From Odobenus rosmarus divergens (lineage: Eukaryota; Chordata; Mammalia; Carnivora; Odobenidae), in NCBI RefSeq assembly GCF_000321225.1, contig NW_004450660.1:601673-665672 (forward strand): a stretch of DNA of 64,000 nt, given 5' to 3'. Under the pieces are notes generated by a model. That model was not told the DNA's origin. It worked only from the letters and a program-made list of their open reading frames with translations, and searched no databases. A program made the translations under genes and the position numbers. How positions within the stretch are numbered: the first letter of the stretch is position 1; every line of letters begins with the position of its first letter. Below, piece after piece: positions 47,104 to 59,057 of this stretch.

Positions 47104-50100
47104 ACATTTTCTTCTCTTAAGGATCCTGACATTTTTGTACAGGGCTCATGCTATTGCCCATTCCAAGTTCCCTTCTATGCTGTAATTTCTTATCCTAATG
47201 TCCCTTTCAGTAGAGAAGGGTTAAAAAGGTCTGATTAAGCTGTAAATGGCCAACATTTAGCGATCAAGTATGAACCTGCAGTTATGACATTGGCGCAAAC
47301 AAGTTTCAGTGTCTGCTTTTTTAATATGGAGCATGCCTGGCGGCTCTCCATTCCTCCCCTTTTTCCATCTCAGCGCTTCCTTGTGTAAGGGGATAAACTG
47401 CAGTTCTTCCTTTCCTCTCTGTTCCAACCCCACTGAGAACTAGGCTTTCAGGAGAGGTTCTCATTTTTTGATGCTAAAGCCCCTGATATTTCACCTGACA
47501 AATTAAAGGTGGAATTAAAGAGAAGAGAGTGGCTTATCTGTGAAGTGTTTCTACCTCATGTCTCTGCAGCCAGTGACAGAAAAGCCAGAGAGGGAGAGCT
47601 GGCCCAGCCTGGGGACCCCATTAACAATTCTAGAGTCTGACTGGCAGCTAGAAACAAGGCACTGCCTGTTTGCCTGCTGTCCATTCTGGCATTATTAGGT
47701 AAAATAGAAGTCCTGTTCTCTGAGAAACTTTTTACAATAGGACAATTCTCAGTCATTCACAAGTCAAAGGCAAAGAAGAAAGAGCCTCAGTGTAAAATGC
47801 TGTAAACTAGCACATCATCTACAGTCATTTCCTCACAGTTCACAGCTGAGAGGGGAAGAAGTTGAGAATGGAAGGAACAAGTCAGGGCATCTTTCCCCAG
47901 GAAGGTCTGATCCATCCATTGAGACCCCCAGTCCCCTAGTCATATCCCCCACTTGAGTGGTACACTCTGTTCCCAAACTCTCCAGGGTCCTTCCTCCAGA
48001 TCCAGTTCTACCCTCTGCCACCTCAGCAACTTTTCTGTTCCTCAACTCCTTTCCTTATATCTGAGAAGACAGTGCAAATGTCTAGTCTGTTCCCCTGTTT
48101 GAGGCATTCTAGCTTATTCACAGTCTGGTTTTACAGATATCAGACCATAATACATCTTGTGATTTGAGATGTTATTTTAAAAAGTCTATCTTCTTGTGCT
48201 ACCCTCATAATTTCCATGTAGATTTATTTTGGTTTTGTAGATGGTGATGTTACATCTAGAAAAGTTAAGAAATTTGTGAAGTATCTAAAAACTGTGGTAA
48301 ACAGGTGATAAATGTTTCCCTTTGGCTTATAGCTTTGTCTAAATTTCTGTCTTGGTCAATACAAGATGTATTTGTCCACAGCAGTGTCCTCATGTTCCAG
48401 GAGGGTAGCCAGATCACAGAAGATGGCCATAATGACGAGGAGTCATAGGCTTTTCCCCAGGCTCCAGATCTGGGCTCCAAGTCTGACTTAGGCCCTGATC
48501 AGGGACTGTTGGGGCCATTCTCATCCATTCAGAACATCAGGACTTATCTTTTGTAGTGAGCTGGAGCTAATTTATGACTGTGAGCTGGTTATTAAATCAA
48601 TGGTAGCTTGAAATCAACTAGGATGTATATATGTACACCACAGAAGTTGGCAAGAACTACAAATCAGGACATTTATTTATATGCTTCTTAATTATTAATT
48701 TATATCTTTTTTTTTTTCCTCCCAGAGAGCTGGCTTATTTGCACATACCCCACTGCTTAAAGTATACCATACTTGGGACAGGGCCACAAAGAAGACACCT
48801 GAGGTTCTAGGGATGTGAAAATAGTTGTTTATCTCTGATATAGTAAACTTTCTAGAAATTCTTTCAAATGCTGTGCCCTGCTTAAGCTTTAAATGTTTTG
48901 ATCAAATGGCTAATCCTGGGTTGGCATACAGCTATGGCATATTATGTGTAGCCCATGTGAGCCTGAATGTCACCCCTAGCTAGCTGCCATCTTATAATAT
49001 CACACAAATTTTCAAACCTACCAGGTTAACCACTCCCCTAAACAAGACTGGAAATTCACTAAGTGCTTCCACTGGACAAATGATATCATACAATTTTATT
49101 TTTCTATCATTGTTTTTAGGCTAAACACAACAGACTTAAAATTGAAATATTCTCCACCTAATTGAATACCAAGAAGATTCAGTTCAGCAAATGGTTGAGT
49201 ACCTATTATTTATGGCATAGTAAATACATAAAAAAGAATTTTTAAATACCTAGCAACTCTACCGAAGAGTAATATAGATGTTTAGTGAATATTTATTAGG
49301 GATACGGATAGAGTTCAAAGCATAGTCTCAAAGTAAACTCTTCTTAAAATACATTTTCTAATTCCTTATTTAATGCCAAATACTCAACTTATTGTCATTT
49401 CCCCACTTTTTTTTTTCTTTCTCCATCTTTTTTCATGCATCCTTACTCCTTGGGTCTCTTAATTATCCTTGTCTTCATTTTGCTTCCCTACTTTTCCATC
49501 TAGTTGTCTTCTACTCTTCCTCATACTTTCTCATTATGTGACTTGACCTCTCTGAGTATCTCCAGTTGAGCAAATGTTTCCATTGTACTGCTCAGCTCAA
49601 AGTCTATAGCCCATCAATTCAGATATAAGAGAGCTTCTTTTCAGTAGCAGGAACACGGGTTATTGTAAATGCTTATAATTTTGTTTCCAGAAGTAAAATT
49701 TTTTGTCTGTGATTTTCTTATACGTTTTGCCTTTTATTCTAATAATATGTGTTAACTCCTTCATGACAAAATTACTAATTTATCAGGAGCCAATGGAATT
49801 AATATCTCATTTTACTGGTCTAGTAGATGACCTTTTATGTACTACATGCTTGATATATATTTGTTAAACGGAAAGAATGCAGAGGTATCCCAAAAGCCAG
49901 CCACCTGTGTTGGGCTTATTAAATAAATTTCATAATGTTTACACCATACTTAACTAAGAGCAATTTCCCAAAGACATAGAGAACTATACTATACAGAACA
50001 AAACAAAATACAGCGGTCAGCTTTTTTACATTGAAAATAATGCAATTATCTTATTTTCAAAGTAAGGAAGAAAATGTGACTATAAAATGGTTTACTGCAG

Positions 50101-51174
50101 GAGAAGCTCACAACAAAATGTAGTGTTACTGTGGGACTGACTGGTTATGTGCAGGAGATTGCCCTAGTTAAGTGGCCATTGCTCAAGCCTACTGTTTATC
50201 GGTTGAGTTGCTGTGAGATTTTAATTCACTAGAGGGAGCTTATGGGTAGTAGTGATGCAGTTCCCACACAAGGAAGATTGATTGCATTCATTCAATCCCC
50301 TACAGCCTGAAAAATACTTCCTATTTATTTTATTCAGGAGCTTGTTGTAACATATCCCAGAGTTGCTTAGTCATTTTTTTCCACTAGTGAAGAGTCTAAT
50401 TTCCTTTTCCATTTTTTATTCTTCTATGCAATTCACTCAATCCCCATAATGGTCTAACATTCCACTGTATTTAACTCTCTTAGTTCTTATCTGGTTTCAT
50501 CACCAATGCTCTTTTTATCCCAGAGAATGTCCAATAAGGGAGTTAATCCAGTTGAGGTGCCTCCCCTGTTCCAGATTTGAGTGATATACATTTTTCCTGA
50601 TTGTTCAACCACTGCATGAACAATAAAAATTTGACTTACCTTTTGGTTTGTAACAAATCTGACATACCTGAGTTATGATTTTACTGGTATATATCAAGCA
50701 TAGGAGACATATCCCTGGCATCGTGTTTTTTACTCGATTTGTCTTCAGGTCAGATTCTAAATGAGAAGAATTATTTACCACCTTACCAGTCGGAACAAAC
50801 CAGAGTATTAAGTAGTAATTCAGATATCAATCATTAAAGGCTTCATTTGGGTATATTTGTTTCACCAATTGGTGAAAAATGTGTGGAAAAAAATATTTGT
50901 CTTGAAGTGTGTGTCTATGTTGTATGTGCATGCATGCCCATTCAAAGTCAGATATCTCTATCTTTTAACTTAATTTAATGAATAAAATATTCACAGACCA
51001 GCATCAAAGTTACCAAAGATGGCTTTGTTCTGATAGTTGTTTTTTATTTCTTCTCTTAAATTTGCATCAGAGGGAACTTAATATTACAGTAATCATCAGT
51101 CTTTAAAAAAAATGGTTTTATAAGTTCAGTTGGTTGCAAATAGCTCCAGCATTTCCCCCTGAATTCTTTTCTGT
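47104..51174. other. Longest repeat-poor stretch; unique DNA
   Basis: Over 4 kb has almost no recognisable repeats. A weak MIR-like string (TGTGACTTGACCTCTCTGAG) lies near 49537. The 47215-47720 part is less AT-rich than its surroundings and could be conserved non-coding DNA, but conservation cannot be seen from one sequence. The frames at 47556-47756, 47833-48045 and 48265-48480 (all minus) have no known domains. Confidence 0.4.
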
Positions 51175-52030
51175 TCAGTATTAATGAGTACGTAAGTCCA
51201 AGGTCCTGAAGACCACCCTGAGGCTTGACAAATTTCTGGAAGAACTCAAAAGACTAAGAAAAGTTTCTATACCCATGGTGATAATTTATTACAGCAAAAT
51301 GATACAGATCAAAATTAGCAAAGGGAAAAGAAACTGTTTTAGTCTATTTGGGTTGCTATAGTAAAATACCACAGACTAGGTGGCTTATAAACAACAGAAA
51401 TTTATTTCTCATGGTTGTGGAAACTGGAAGTCCAAGATCAAGATACCAGCCTGGTGGAATAAGGACCTTTTCCGTGGGGAAAGTTCTCATTGTATCTTCT
51501 TGTAGAAGGGCCTCCTTTATAAGAACTCTGCCCTCATGACTCGATCACTTCCCCCATCACATTGGGCATTAGGGTTTCAACATATAAATTTGGGAAGAAT
51601 ACAAACATTCAGCCTATAGCTGGCACAGGGAACAGAGTCAAGGAGAAACCAAATGCAAAGTTCCAGGTGTTCCTCCCAGTAGAGTCAAAGATATGCTTAA
51701 TTCTTTCAGCAATGATGCATGACAACACATGTGAAGTGTTGCCAACCAGGGAAGCTCACTCAAGCCAGGGTTTTTATTGGGATCTTTGATACTCAATTCA
51801 CAGCCTCATCAGGGCAATATAGGCTTCATCATAAATCACACTGATAGGATAAATGTATGTGATCAAACTGGTACAAAATGGTCCAAGACCTCAGGTGTAC
51901 AATTTTGTCATGCAGAATATTCCAAGGACTGGAACTTATCTCCCATGAGCCAGCCAAGGGCCAGTCCTGAAGAAAGGTCTTTCTCAGGAATATTCAGGAT
52001 TTGAGTAACCTTTTCCTGCTCAATAAGTGT
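51175..52030 (-). mobile_element. Diverged ERV LTR, antisense, interrupted by a MaLR LTR
   Basis: On the minus strand, TGTAATAAATTATCACCATG is followed by TTGAGTTCTTCCAGAAATTT and CAAGCCTCAGGGTGG. This is the same AATAAA plus GAGTTCT plus CCTGAGG-type layout seen in the LTRs at 37.1 and 42.5 kb. The upstream U3-like part runs to about 52030 (+ strand GTGTTGCCAACCAGGGAAGC, AGGGTTTTTATTGGGA). No internal retroviral genes are seen. Confidence 0.5.
51338..51621 (-). mobile_element. MST-type ERVL-MaLR LTR, antisense, nested
   Basis: TTAGTCTATTTGGGTTGCTA, AATACCACAGACTAGGTGGC, AACAACAGAAATTTATTTCT, CTGCCCTCATGACTCGATC and GGGTTTCAACATATAAATTT match a reversed MST-family LTR. It is shorter than the usual length, with a central deletion. 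Confidence 0.75.
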
Positions 52031-53257
52031 TACTGAAAATTGGATTTCCTAGACCAAATATTTGGGATACACTGAGTTAAGAGCTATTAAACAACTTTCT
52101 CCACTCCTTTTAATATGCTAATAATCACTGTGATACTCCAAGGGTGGGAGTATATGTATTTACCATCACTTAATGGATTTCAAAATCTTTTCCTTCCTTA
52201 GAGAACTTATTTTAGGAAATGTCATTTTTAAATGACTCTTTACACTTGAGCAAAGTGTCTCTGTCCAATCAAAGAAAATGTTAGTTAAAAGGGCAAATGG
52301 AAAAACAACTTGAAGCATAAGAGTTACTAATAAAGAATCCATAGTCAAGTATTTGTCATAAAGAATTGTTCTTATCTTTTATTACTATCTGGTGTCTCAA
52401 CCATGTTTTAATTGGTAACTTGCTTTGAAATATTTCACAAATCTTTATCTTTATCCTTATAAAGTGTTTCAGTAATAAAATCAATGTACTTTCTTAACCT
52501 TTGTCACTTGTGTCATGAAAAAGGATATTAGGGTTAATATATTTATTGGAATAACTGTCCTGTTGTTAACACATGAAAGGTATTTAACTGTTGAAAATAT
52601 AGCAAAATGTCCTAGAAAACCCAGGAGTTCATGTTGATTGAATAATGAATACAAATAATCTAGTTGCTGATTAAATGATTTCTCCCATTTTAACCCACTG
52701 ATTATATTTAAAATTGCCCAAATACCTGCTAGAATTGACTGAAGCTACTACTGGGCCATTAAAATTCTTCTTATTGTAGTTCTTACTACTCTCATTCTGT
52801 GAAATCTGCAACAGAGCCACAAATGAGAAAAACAGGCAATGTGAAAGGCAATTTGAAATTAGCAAGCAGTCATTTGAAAACTTGGCTTAAAAAAAAAAAT
52901 CTTATGGTCTCATTAATGCAACATGGTGTGAAAGATTCTCCCAAGCATTTTGTCTCAAATAAAACCATGCAGTGCACACATGGAATTTGCAGAGAAGTGA
53001 AATCAAGCCACTTGTTCACAGGGAAATGTCTCAGGGTTCAAGAATGATGAATCATTTATTCATTTCTGAAATCTAATAAAACATCTTTATTAATATGAAA
53101 GCATGTTTCATTACCAGGGATAATTTTGATGTGATAGAAAACATGTTTTCTCTTATTTAGCATATGTGTTACATATGCTTTTGACATAAATATTAATGTA
53201 CAACAAAATAAATATTATCCAACCAGACATATTTAATATCTTCTGTGTTGTGCATTA
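52031..53257. other. Unique AT-rich sequence, nothing recognised
   Basis: About 1.2 kb without a recognised repeat. The 82-codon frame at 52799-53047 (+) has no known motif. Confidence 0.5.
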
Positions 53258-53272
53258 GATGACTGCATTTTA

Positions 53273-53473
53273 TTTTATTATTTTTTTTTAAGATTTTATT
53301 TATTTATTTGAGAGAGAGAATGAGAGACAGAGAGCACGAGAGGGAAGAGGGTCAGAGGGAGAAGCAGACTCCCTGCTGAGCAGGGAGCCTGATGCGGGAC
53401 TCGATCCCAGGACTCCAGGACCATGACCCGAGCCGAAGGCAGTCGCTTAACCAACTGAGCCACCCAGGCGCCC
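53273..53473 (-). mobile_element. Can-SINE, antisense, young-looking, with perfect TSD
   Basis: TTAAGATTTTATTTATTTAT, GAGGGTCAGAGGGAGAAGC, GACTCGATCCCAGGACTCC and GAGCCACCCAGGCGCCC are near consensus. The 15-base GATGACTGCATTTTA duplication is exact at 53258-53272 and 53474-53488. Confidence 0.96.
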
Positions 53474-53488
53474 GATGACTGCATTTTA

Positions 53489-55224
53489 AACACAGAAGTC
53501 TATTGTAGTATATTTAATATGAAATATATTTTGAGCTCTGTCTTATATAACTGGTATCAATGAAGTCAAGTGTGAAGTGCATAAATATTTTCGAACCTTC
53601 ACACCTTTATTCTGGAAAGTAGACTGTGATAGTGTCCTCTCATAAGAGGTGATATGATATGTTTAATCAACAGGAAAGCTTTGATATTCAGCAATTTCAG
53701 ACTTACACATATGTATATGATCAGCAGGAACAAAAACCTACAGTGCAGAACATTTCTTCATGTAAAACAATAGGAGAAAGACGTTTAAACATACTAATGA
53801 AGAAGGTATCATATGAAGAAATGTTGATGAGCTGTGTTTCTCAGACAAAATGTGAGATTTCTTCAATTGTCCTTAGGCTGCTACAGGCTCTCTGGGACCT
53901 TCAGCAGCTCATACAGTCCTCCAAATATTTGAAGAAGCTCAAAGGTTAGATCTCCTTTATCTTCAAACTCCAGCTTGCCGTAGGATTTAACCTCAAATTA
54001 AGTCTACTGCAGACAAGAGAGACCCATGAGGTCTTCCGCAAACGGCGACCAATCAGGATCTCGGAAATTTCATTAAACAATGGTACCTGTGGGGGGCTTG
54101 AACCAAGGCTTGCAAAGAGGCAGCCTTTGGCTGAAGCCAGTCTTCAAACTGATTTATTTTGTCTTTGCCCGTATAGTACAATTTTAAAAAATAGAATATT
54201 TCACATAAACATGATTTCAGACCTTTTTCGAAGAATTCAGTACCTGTGGCAGCAATTGGCATGAGAGCTAACACATAGTGGACCTTGAGAGAAGCACGTC
54301 AGTCTGAAAAGACATGCTTGCTCATTTCACCATATTCAGATCTGTTACCTGCCTGACTTCTATTAACATGTGTACCTACAATTCCTGGACTAAGTTCACC
54401 CAGTTGCACTTGAGAAAGAAAAAAAAAAAATTGAAAAAACACGTTAAAATGTGTGTTGCATAGATATTTATGGAACAAATACAATTTGTGGTCTTATCTT
54501 TGGCAATTGAATATGGACTATAATCTATATTCTTTTAAAGGATAAATGTCTGATTTGTCCCTTAATGTAGCTGCATGTGCCCATCTGAGAACCGCCATTA
54601 ATAAAAGCTCTTCTAATGGGAAGTAAAAAACATAATATGAGAAAAATAAATTACCTAAGTTGGCCTCCTGAAATATGTCTAGCCTGGTTTAAAGGTTGAG
54701 AGTTAAAACTGCTCTTGTGTTAAAGTCAGAGAAATTTGGAGTGTGGCAGTAGCCACTTGAAGATAGAAGAAGAAAAGTTTCTACAGCCCAAAGACTCTGG
54801 GGTGGGAGGCAAAAATCTAAAGAAGAAATAACCCAATTGATACATTTCCTGAGCAGCAAATGCCTTGGAAAACCTGGAGATATCTAATAGGCAAATTGAA
54901 GTAGTTTCTCAGTCTGTATGCTGCCAGGATATTCCACTGTCATTTCTTGTCCTTCAGTAAAGCATGTTATAATTGAGAGACTTTTGATAGTGGTGTGCTT
55001 TGCAAATGAATGGAAAGAAAGTGGGGCCAGGAGGGAATAAGGGTCCAAGAATGGAGCCCAGAAATAGTTGATGTGCTCTTCACACGAACCAGAGCTTCTC
55101 AGTGCTTGGAGCTAGGTTCTCCAGGAGGCAGAAGCTTATGCAGCTCTCCTGCTTATAGGGGGAATACTATGTTTACAATATTGTGGGGGTACATTGCATT
55201 CAAGATTAAGAGAGTTAACATACC
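53489..55224. other. Unique sequence containing a 96-codon frame
   Basis: An open frame at 53659-53949 (+) has varied composition (starts MFNQQESFDIQQ, ends QLIQSSKYLKKLKG). It matches no protein I recognise and has no obvious splice context. The stretch at 54020-54270 has no known repeat. Neither is called a gene. Confidence 0.4.
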
Positions 55225-55340
55225 TGTTTTGTAAATGTGGAAAATGAGGTTAAAACATGTTAAGTGACTTGTCCAAGGTCAACAGGCTAGCGAGGCAGCA
55301 GTTGGATTATACCCAGATCCATCTATTCACTTATTGGATA
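55225..55340 (-). mobile_element. MIR SINE fragment, antisense
   Basis: GTGGAAAATGAGGTTAAAAC, AGTGACTTGTCCAAGGTCAA and GGCAGCAGTTGGATTATACC match the reversed MIR core. Confidence 0.75.
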
Positions 55341-55564
55341 GCCTTCATGTTTTATTCCTAGGGCATGGTTTTTAATGATCACTATGTCATTTACATACAT
55401 ATAGAAATGATTGAACTAGATATCAGAGAGAGACTTGTGTGTGGTGACCTACACTCAATTTCAATATTTTTATAAAATTTATCTCCAGGGCAGTGTTTAG
55501 ATGTTATCCTAATATGTGTATATCATGCATAATATATAAAAACACAAATAAGTTATTTAAGTTT

Positions 55565-55655
55565 ATTTATTTTTTTTAAGTAATTTCTACCCCCAGTGTG
55601 GGGTTTGAACTCAGGACCCTGAGATCAAAAGTCACATGAGCCAGCCAGGTGCCCT
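55565..55655 (-). mobile_element. Short carnivore tRNA-SINE variant, antisense
   Basis: TTTTTTAAGTAATTTCTACC, CAGTGTGGGGTTTGAACTCA and GAGCCAGCCAGGTGCCC represent the short carnivore SINE type, without the GA tract. TTAAGTTT flanks both sides (55557-55564, 55659-55666). Confidence 0.75.
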
Positions 55656-55671
55656 GTGTTAAGTTTTTTTG

Positions 55672-55760
55672 TCTGTTTGTTTTTTGTTTTGTTTTGTTTT
55701 GTTTTTTAGATAGCTATGTACCCTTTTTAGTACTGAGAGTGTGCACACACACACACACAA
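55672..55760. repeat. (TTTTG)n and (CA)n simple repeats
   Basis: TTTTG units lie at about 55680-55706 and a CA run at 55744-55759. Confidence 0.85.
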
Positions 55761-57727
55761 CTTTGAAAAATATAGTAATGTTTGTTCTTTCGTAATTCAT
55801 AGATGTATGGCATCATTATTTCAGCCCAAAGTTTATTCATGGCTACGGACAAAGTTCGCATGCCACACAAAATACATTTAACTCAAATCATGACCCATAG
55901 GTTGTTTGATGTGTGGCAAATTCCTACTATGCTTATATCACTAAAATTCCTAATTCCTGACTGATTGCAGTGCCTTGTGGTATAGAATTGGTCTCAATAT
56001 TGACCATTTCCAGGTTTTCAAGTTCTCTTCAAGGAGATTCTATAAGCTTACCAAATGAAGAGAATGCATCCAAGATAAGTCTCAATATACACTTCAAAGA
56101 TTATTTTTCCCCTAGGCACTTTTTGATAGCTTGGCTACCCTTCTTCATTTGTTCTAAACTCTACAGTAATAAGGATGAAGTTTCAAAAATTTTGAGGATT
56201 ATTCATTCATCATCAACTATGTAATGGAACATTTAAAATATATTAATGCCCATTTCTGAAAATCCTCTACAATCCTCAAAAACGGAGGACTATAAGTACA
56301 ACATAGCTCATTACATGAGTCTGTCGGCACCAGTGCTTTATTTCTCCATAAGTTTTTAATGAAATTCTCCATAAGTTTTTAGTGAAATTCTCAGGAAACC
56401 CTGTTCCTTTGGCTTGGAGAGAACTAGTCGGTTTGCTTACTGCCTAAGAAGCTTTAGGCTCTTGCCAGCTTCAAGTTGTACAAACACATAAAAAAGGGAG
56501 TTCATTTTCAGGGTCTCTTAATCTTTTACATGCTTTTTCACTTGGAAAAGCTGAAGGGTTTTGTAATCACCCCAACTCCAGCACCCGGCAGAGAAACTTA
56601 GTGACATGTTGAGTGAAATGTTACACTGTGTTAATAACGGTTTTGAAAGAAATCAGGAAAGTTAATCATGTGTGGACACAGGGTTAAGAAGCAATGTAAC
56701 AGACTATTAAGCTTAATATAGATATGTGATATAAGCATATGCAGACAGCCATTAGCATAAATTCATGTTACAGAAGAGCAGCGCGGCATGCCACCCGGTG
56801 GATTTATAATGTATGCGAGGGGCAGGATGGAGATCGATAGAAGGAAGTGGGTCAGAGAATCCATATACAGGTCCTGGATCATGTTGATCAAACCATTGCA
56901 AATTATAACGACATTATTTTTGAATGGTGTTTATTGCCTGGCACTTTATGACACAGACATGCCAACTGAAGGGACGGGAAGCAGGGAGAGCTCCCGTAGT
57001 TTCCAGTGGGCTCTACATGAGAAATATCCATCTCTCTTAGCTTGAACTGACTTCCCTTAATGCATACAATCATTATTCTCCTGATAAATAACTTCTAAAG
57101 ATATGGCAATAGAATATTTAGCTAATTATTTGGGGGAAATTTGTATATCTCAATAAGTCTAGAGATAGTTATACCTCCCCCTTTTTCCTTTTCCATGACA
57201 CATCATGACATAAAAATTGCATAAGACCATCAAGCAAATTTATTTCCAACACTATATAGAAAGATATTTTTCTGGGGCTCTGCCCTTCAACTAAAATAAG
57301 CAAGTACATTCTTTTCTCTGGTTCAATCAAAAGCCCCTTAAAAGACTCTGAATTATTTCTAGGAATTCCTATTTTATAGACATTTTGCTTTTCTAGTTTT
57401 CACAGTATAATGGATAATTTTGTACTTTAGGAAGTTATAATAGATCCGGAAAATAAAAATACCTTCAAGAACAAAAAAAAGCAGTTATCATCGATTATCA
57501 AGGTAGAAAATTTTACTTGGATTTGGTCATAACCTTTTTAATTGACTCCCTTTCTTTGATGTTTCCCCTAATTTCTTGGAATTCAAAGTCTTCTCAGAAA
57601 CTCTCTTTTTTAGCTGACATTTTCTTAGACTCAGATACTCAGAGTAAGAATAAACTGCTTGTAAAGTTTTAAAAAACCATTATCTTTCCATTTTTCTAGG
57701 AGAAAACAAAGCTTGCAGTAAATTTAT
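55761..57727. other. Unique sequence with a 23-bp tandem duplication
   Basis: The unit TTCTCCATAAGTTTTTAATG plus AAA occurs at 56342-56364 and, with one mismatch, at 56365-56387. Otherwise nothing was recognised in about 2 kb. Frames at 55970-56224 and 56788-57045 (+) have no known motif. Confidence 0.55.
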
Positions 57728-57777
57728 TTCCCTCCTTCCCTCCATTACTCCCTCCCTCCTTTCCTTCTTTTTCTTTC

Positions 57778-57838
<61 letters not shown>

Positions 57839-58016
57839 TTTCTTTCTTTTTCTTCCTTCCTTCCTTCCTTTCTTTCTTTCTCCCTCCTTCCCCCATTTTC
57901 TGTTCTCTCTCTCTCTCCTTCTCCCTCTCTCCCTCCCACTTCTCTCCTTCCTTCCTTCTTCCCTCCCTCCCTTTCCTTCCCTCTCTCTCTCCCTTTCTTC
58001 CTACCCCTCCCTCCAC
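57728..58016. repeat. Homopyrimidine (CTTT/CCTT/CT)n tract
   Basis: Nearly 290 bases are almost only C and T on the + strand. The core is a long pure TTTC array at about 57780-57850, flanked by CCTT and CTCC variants. It is interrupted only by short strings such as CCATTAC, CCATTTTCTG and CTACC. Minus-strand frames rich in Lys, Arg, Glu and Gly here are artefacts of the repeat. Confidence 0.95.
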
Positions 58017-58262
58017 CTCACCATAAGTTTCTCAAGCTTATAACTAATATCATGGTATCCTGGAGAAGACCATCATCATTTCCTTTCAGAGAAAGCTCCA
58101 AATACCCTATATGTTTGAACTCTTTCCTGGCCAGCTGTTATTTCATGTTCCACTGTCTAAACTCTATCCCTTTGGCTTATAGCTAATGCCTTGGTAAACT
58201 ATGTGTTGCACTGGAAAGATCATTGCTGAAAGTTCTTACCATTGTGTTATTTCTTAGGTTAA

Positions 58263-58418
58263 AATAGGAGTGTGAGAGGAAGTGCTAATAAAAATGGAAA
58301 GCCAGTGAGACCAAAGCCATGCTCAAAACAGAGTCGAAGGGAGTCCATGGAGCACCAAAGGGAAAGAATCATGGAACTCCATGAGGACTTAAGAGAAAGA
58401 TTGCAACAGGAAAAATAA
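58263..58418 (+). other. Coding-like open frame, possible exon or pseudogene piece
   Basis: After a stop at 58260-58262 a frame stays open for 51 codons and ends with TAA at 58416-58418. The translation contains NGKPVRPKPCSKQSRRES and then a charged, helix-prone end (MEHQRERIMELHEDL, RERLQQEK), with an in-frame Met at 58347. A pyrimidine-rich stretch and candidate AG acceptors at 58256-58257 and 58266-58267 lie just upstream. Only the second keeps the frame open. I do not recognise the protein. Purine-rich DNA easily gives Glu/Arg-rich chance translations, so this may not be real. Confidence 0.25.
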
Positions 58419-58479
58419 TAATAATAACAATGATGCTAATGTTCCTGATGATGACCATGATGATGGCACTTGGGAGACA

Positions 58480-58595
58480 GCTAAACACTTGACTGGAGGC
58501 TGTACCCATGTGGTACCACTCAGTCCTCAAAACAGTATTCCTCTTCCCAAATTTACTGACAATGAAAACAAGGAACAGAGTTTAAGAAACACTCT
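58480..58595 (-). mobile_element. Possible MIR fragment, antisense
   Basis: ACTCAGTCCTCAAAACAGTA, CCCAAATTTACTGACAATGA and AACAAGGAACAGAG resemble a reversed MIR core. The match is weak. Confidence 0.4.
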
Positions 58596-59026
58596 TCACG
58601 CAAACCTCATCCCTTTTCCTCAGTTTTACTTATTCCCAAGAATGGATAAGGAAGTCCAAATCACAGTTCTAGACCCCATGTAAATCTCCACCCCTCTGGC
58701 TGCCAGCACAGAAAGATAACAGAGCACAAAAGAAGGTAAGGTGTCAGTCAAGATGACAATGAGCTTCTGGCTGGACAGAGAGAAGTTGGGATTGGCTTCA
58801 GGGTGAAGGGTAAGGTTCATTCATCTGTAGAGAGTTTTTAAGAAGCTTAAATATGCAACATAAGTTTGTCATTTAATTTTTCACAAAAGGAATTATATAA
58901 ATTTAACAGTCTTTACCTAAGACCTAGACGGTAAAATATTTAAGACATTTTCTAATTTTGACTAAACAGAAAAGAAGTAGCAGAGATTCAAGCTATGTAT
59001 AATATGGTTCTTCAGTTGGAATTGCA

Positions 59027-59057
<31 letters not shown>

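Noticed and set aside
57696..58016. Lys/Glu/Arg/Gly-rich minus-strand frames of 64 and 106 codons
   Set aside because: They are translations of the homopyrimidine tract and do not represent genes.
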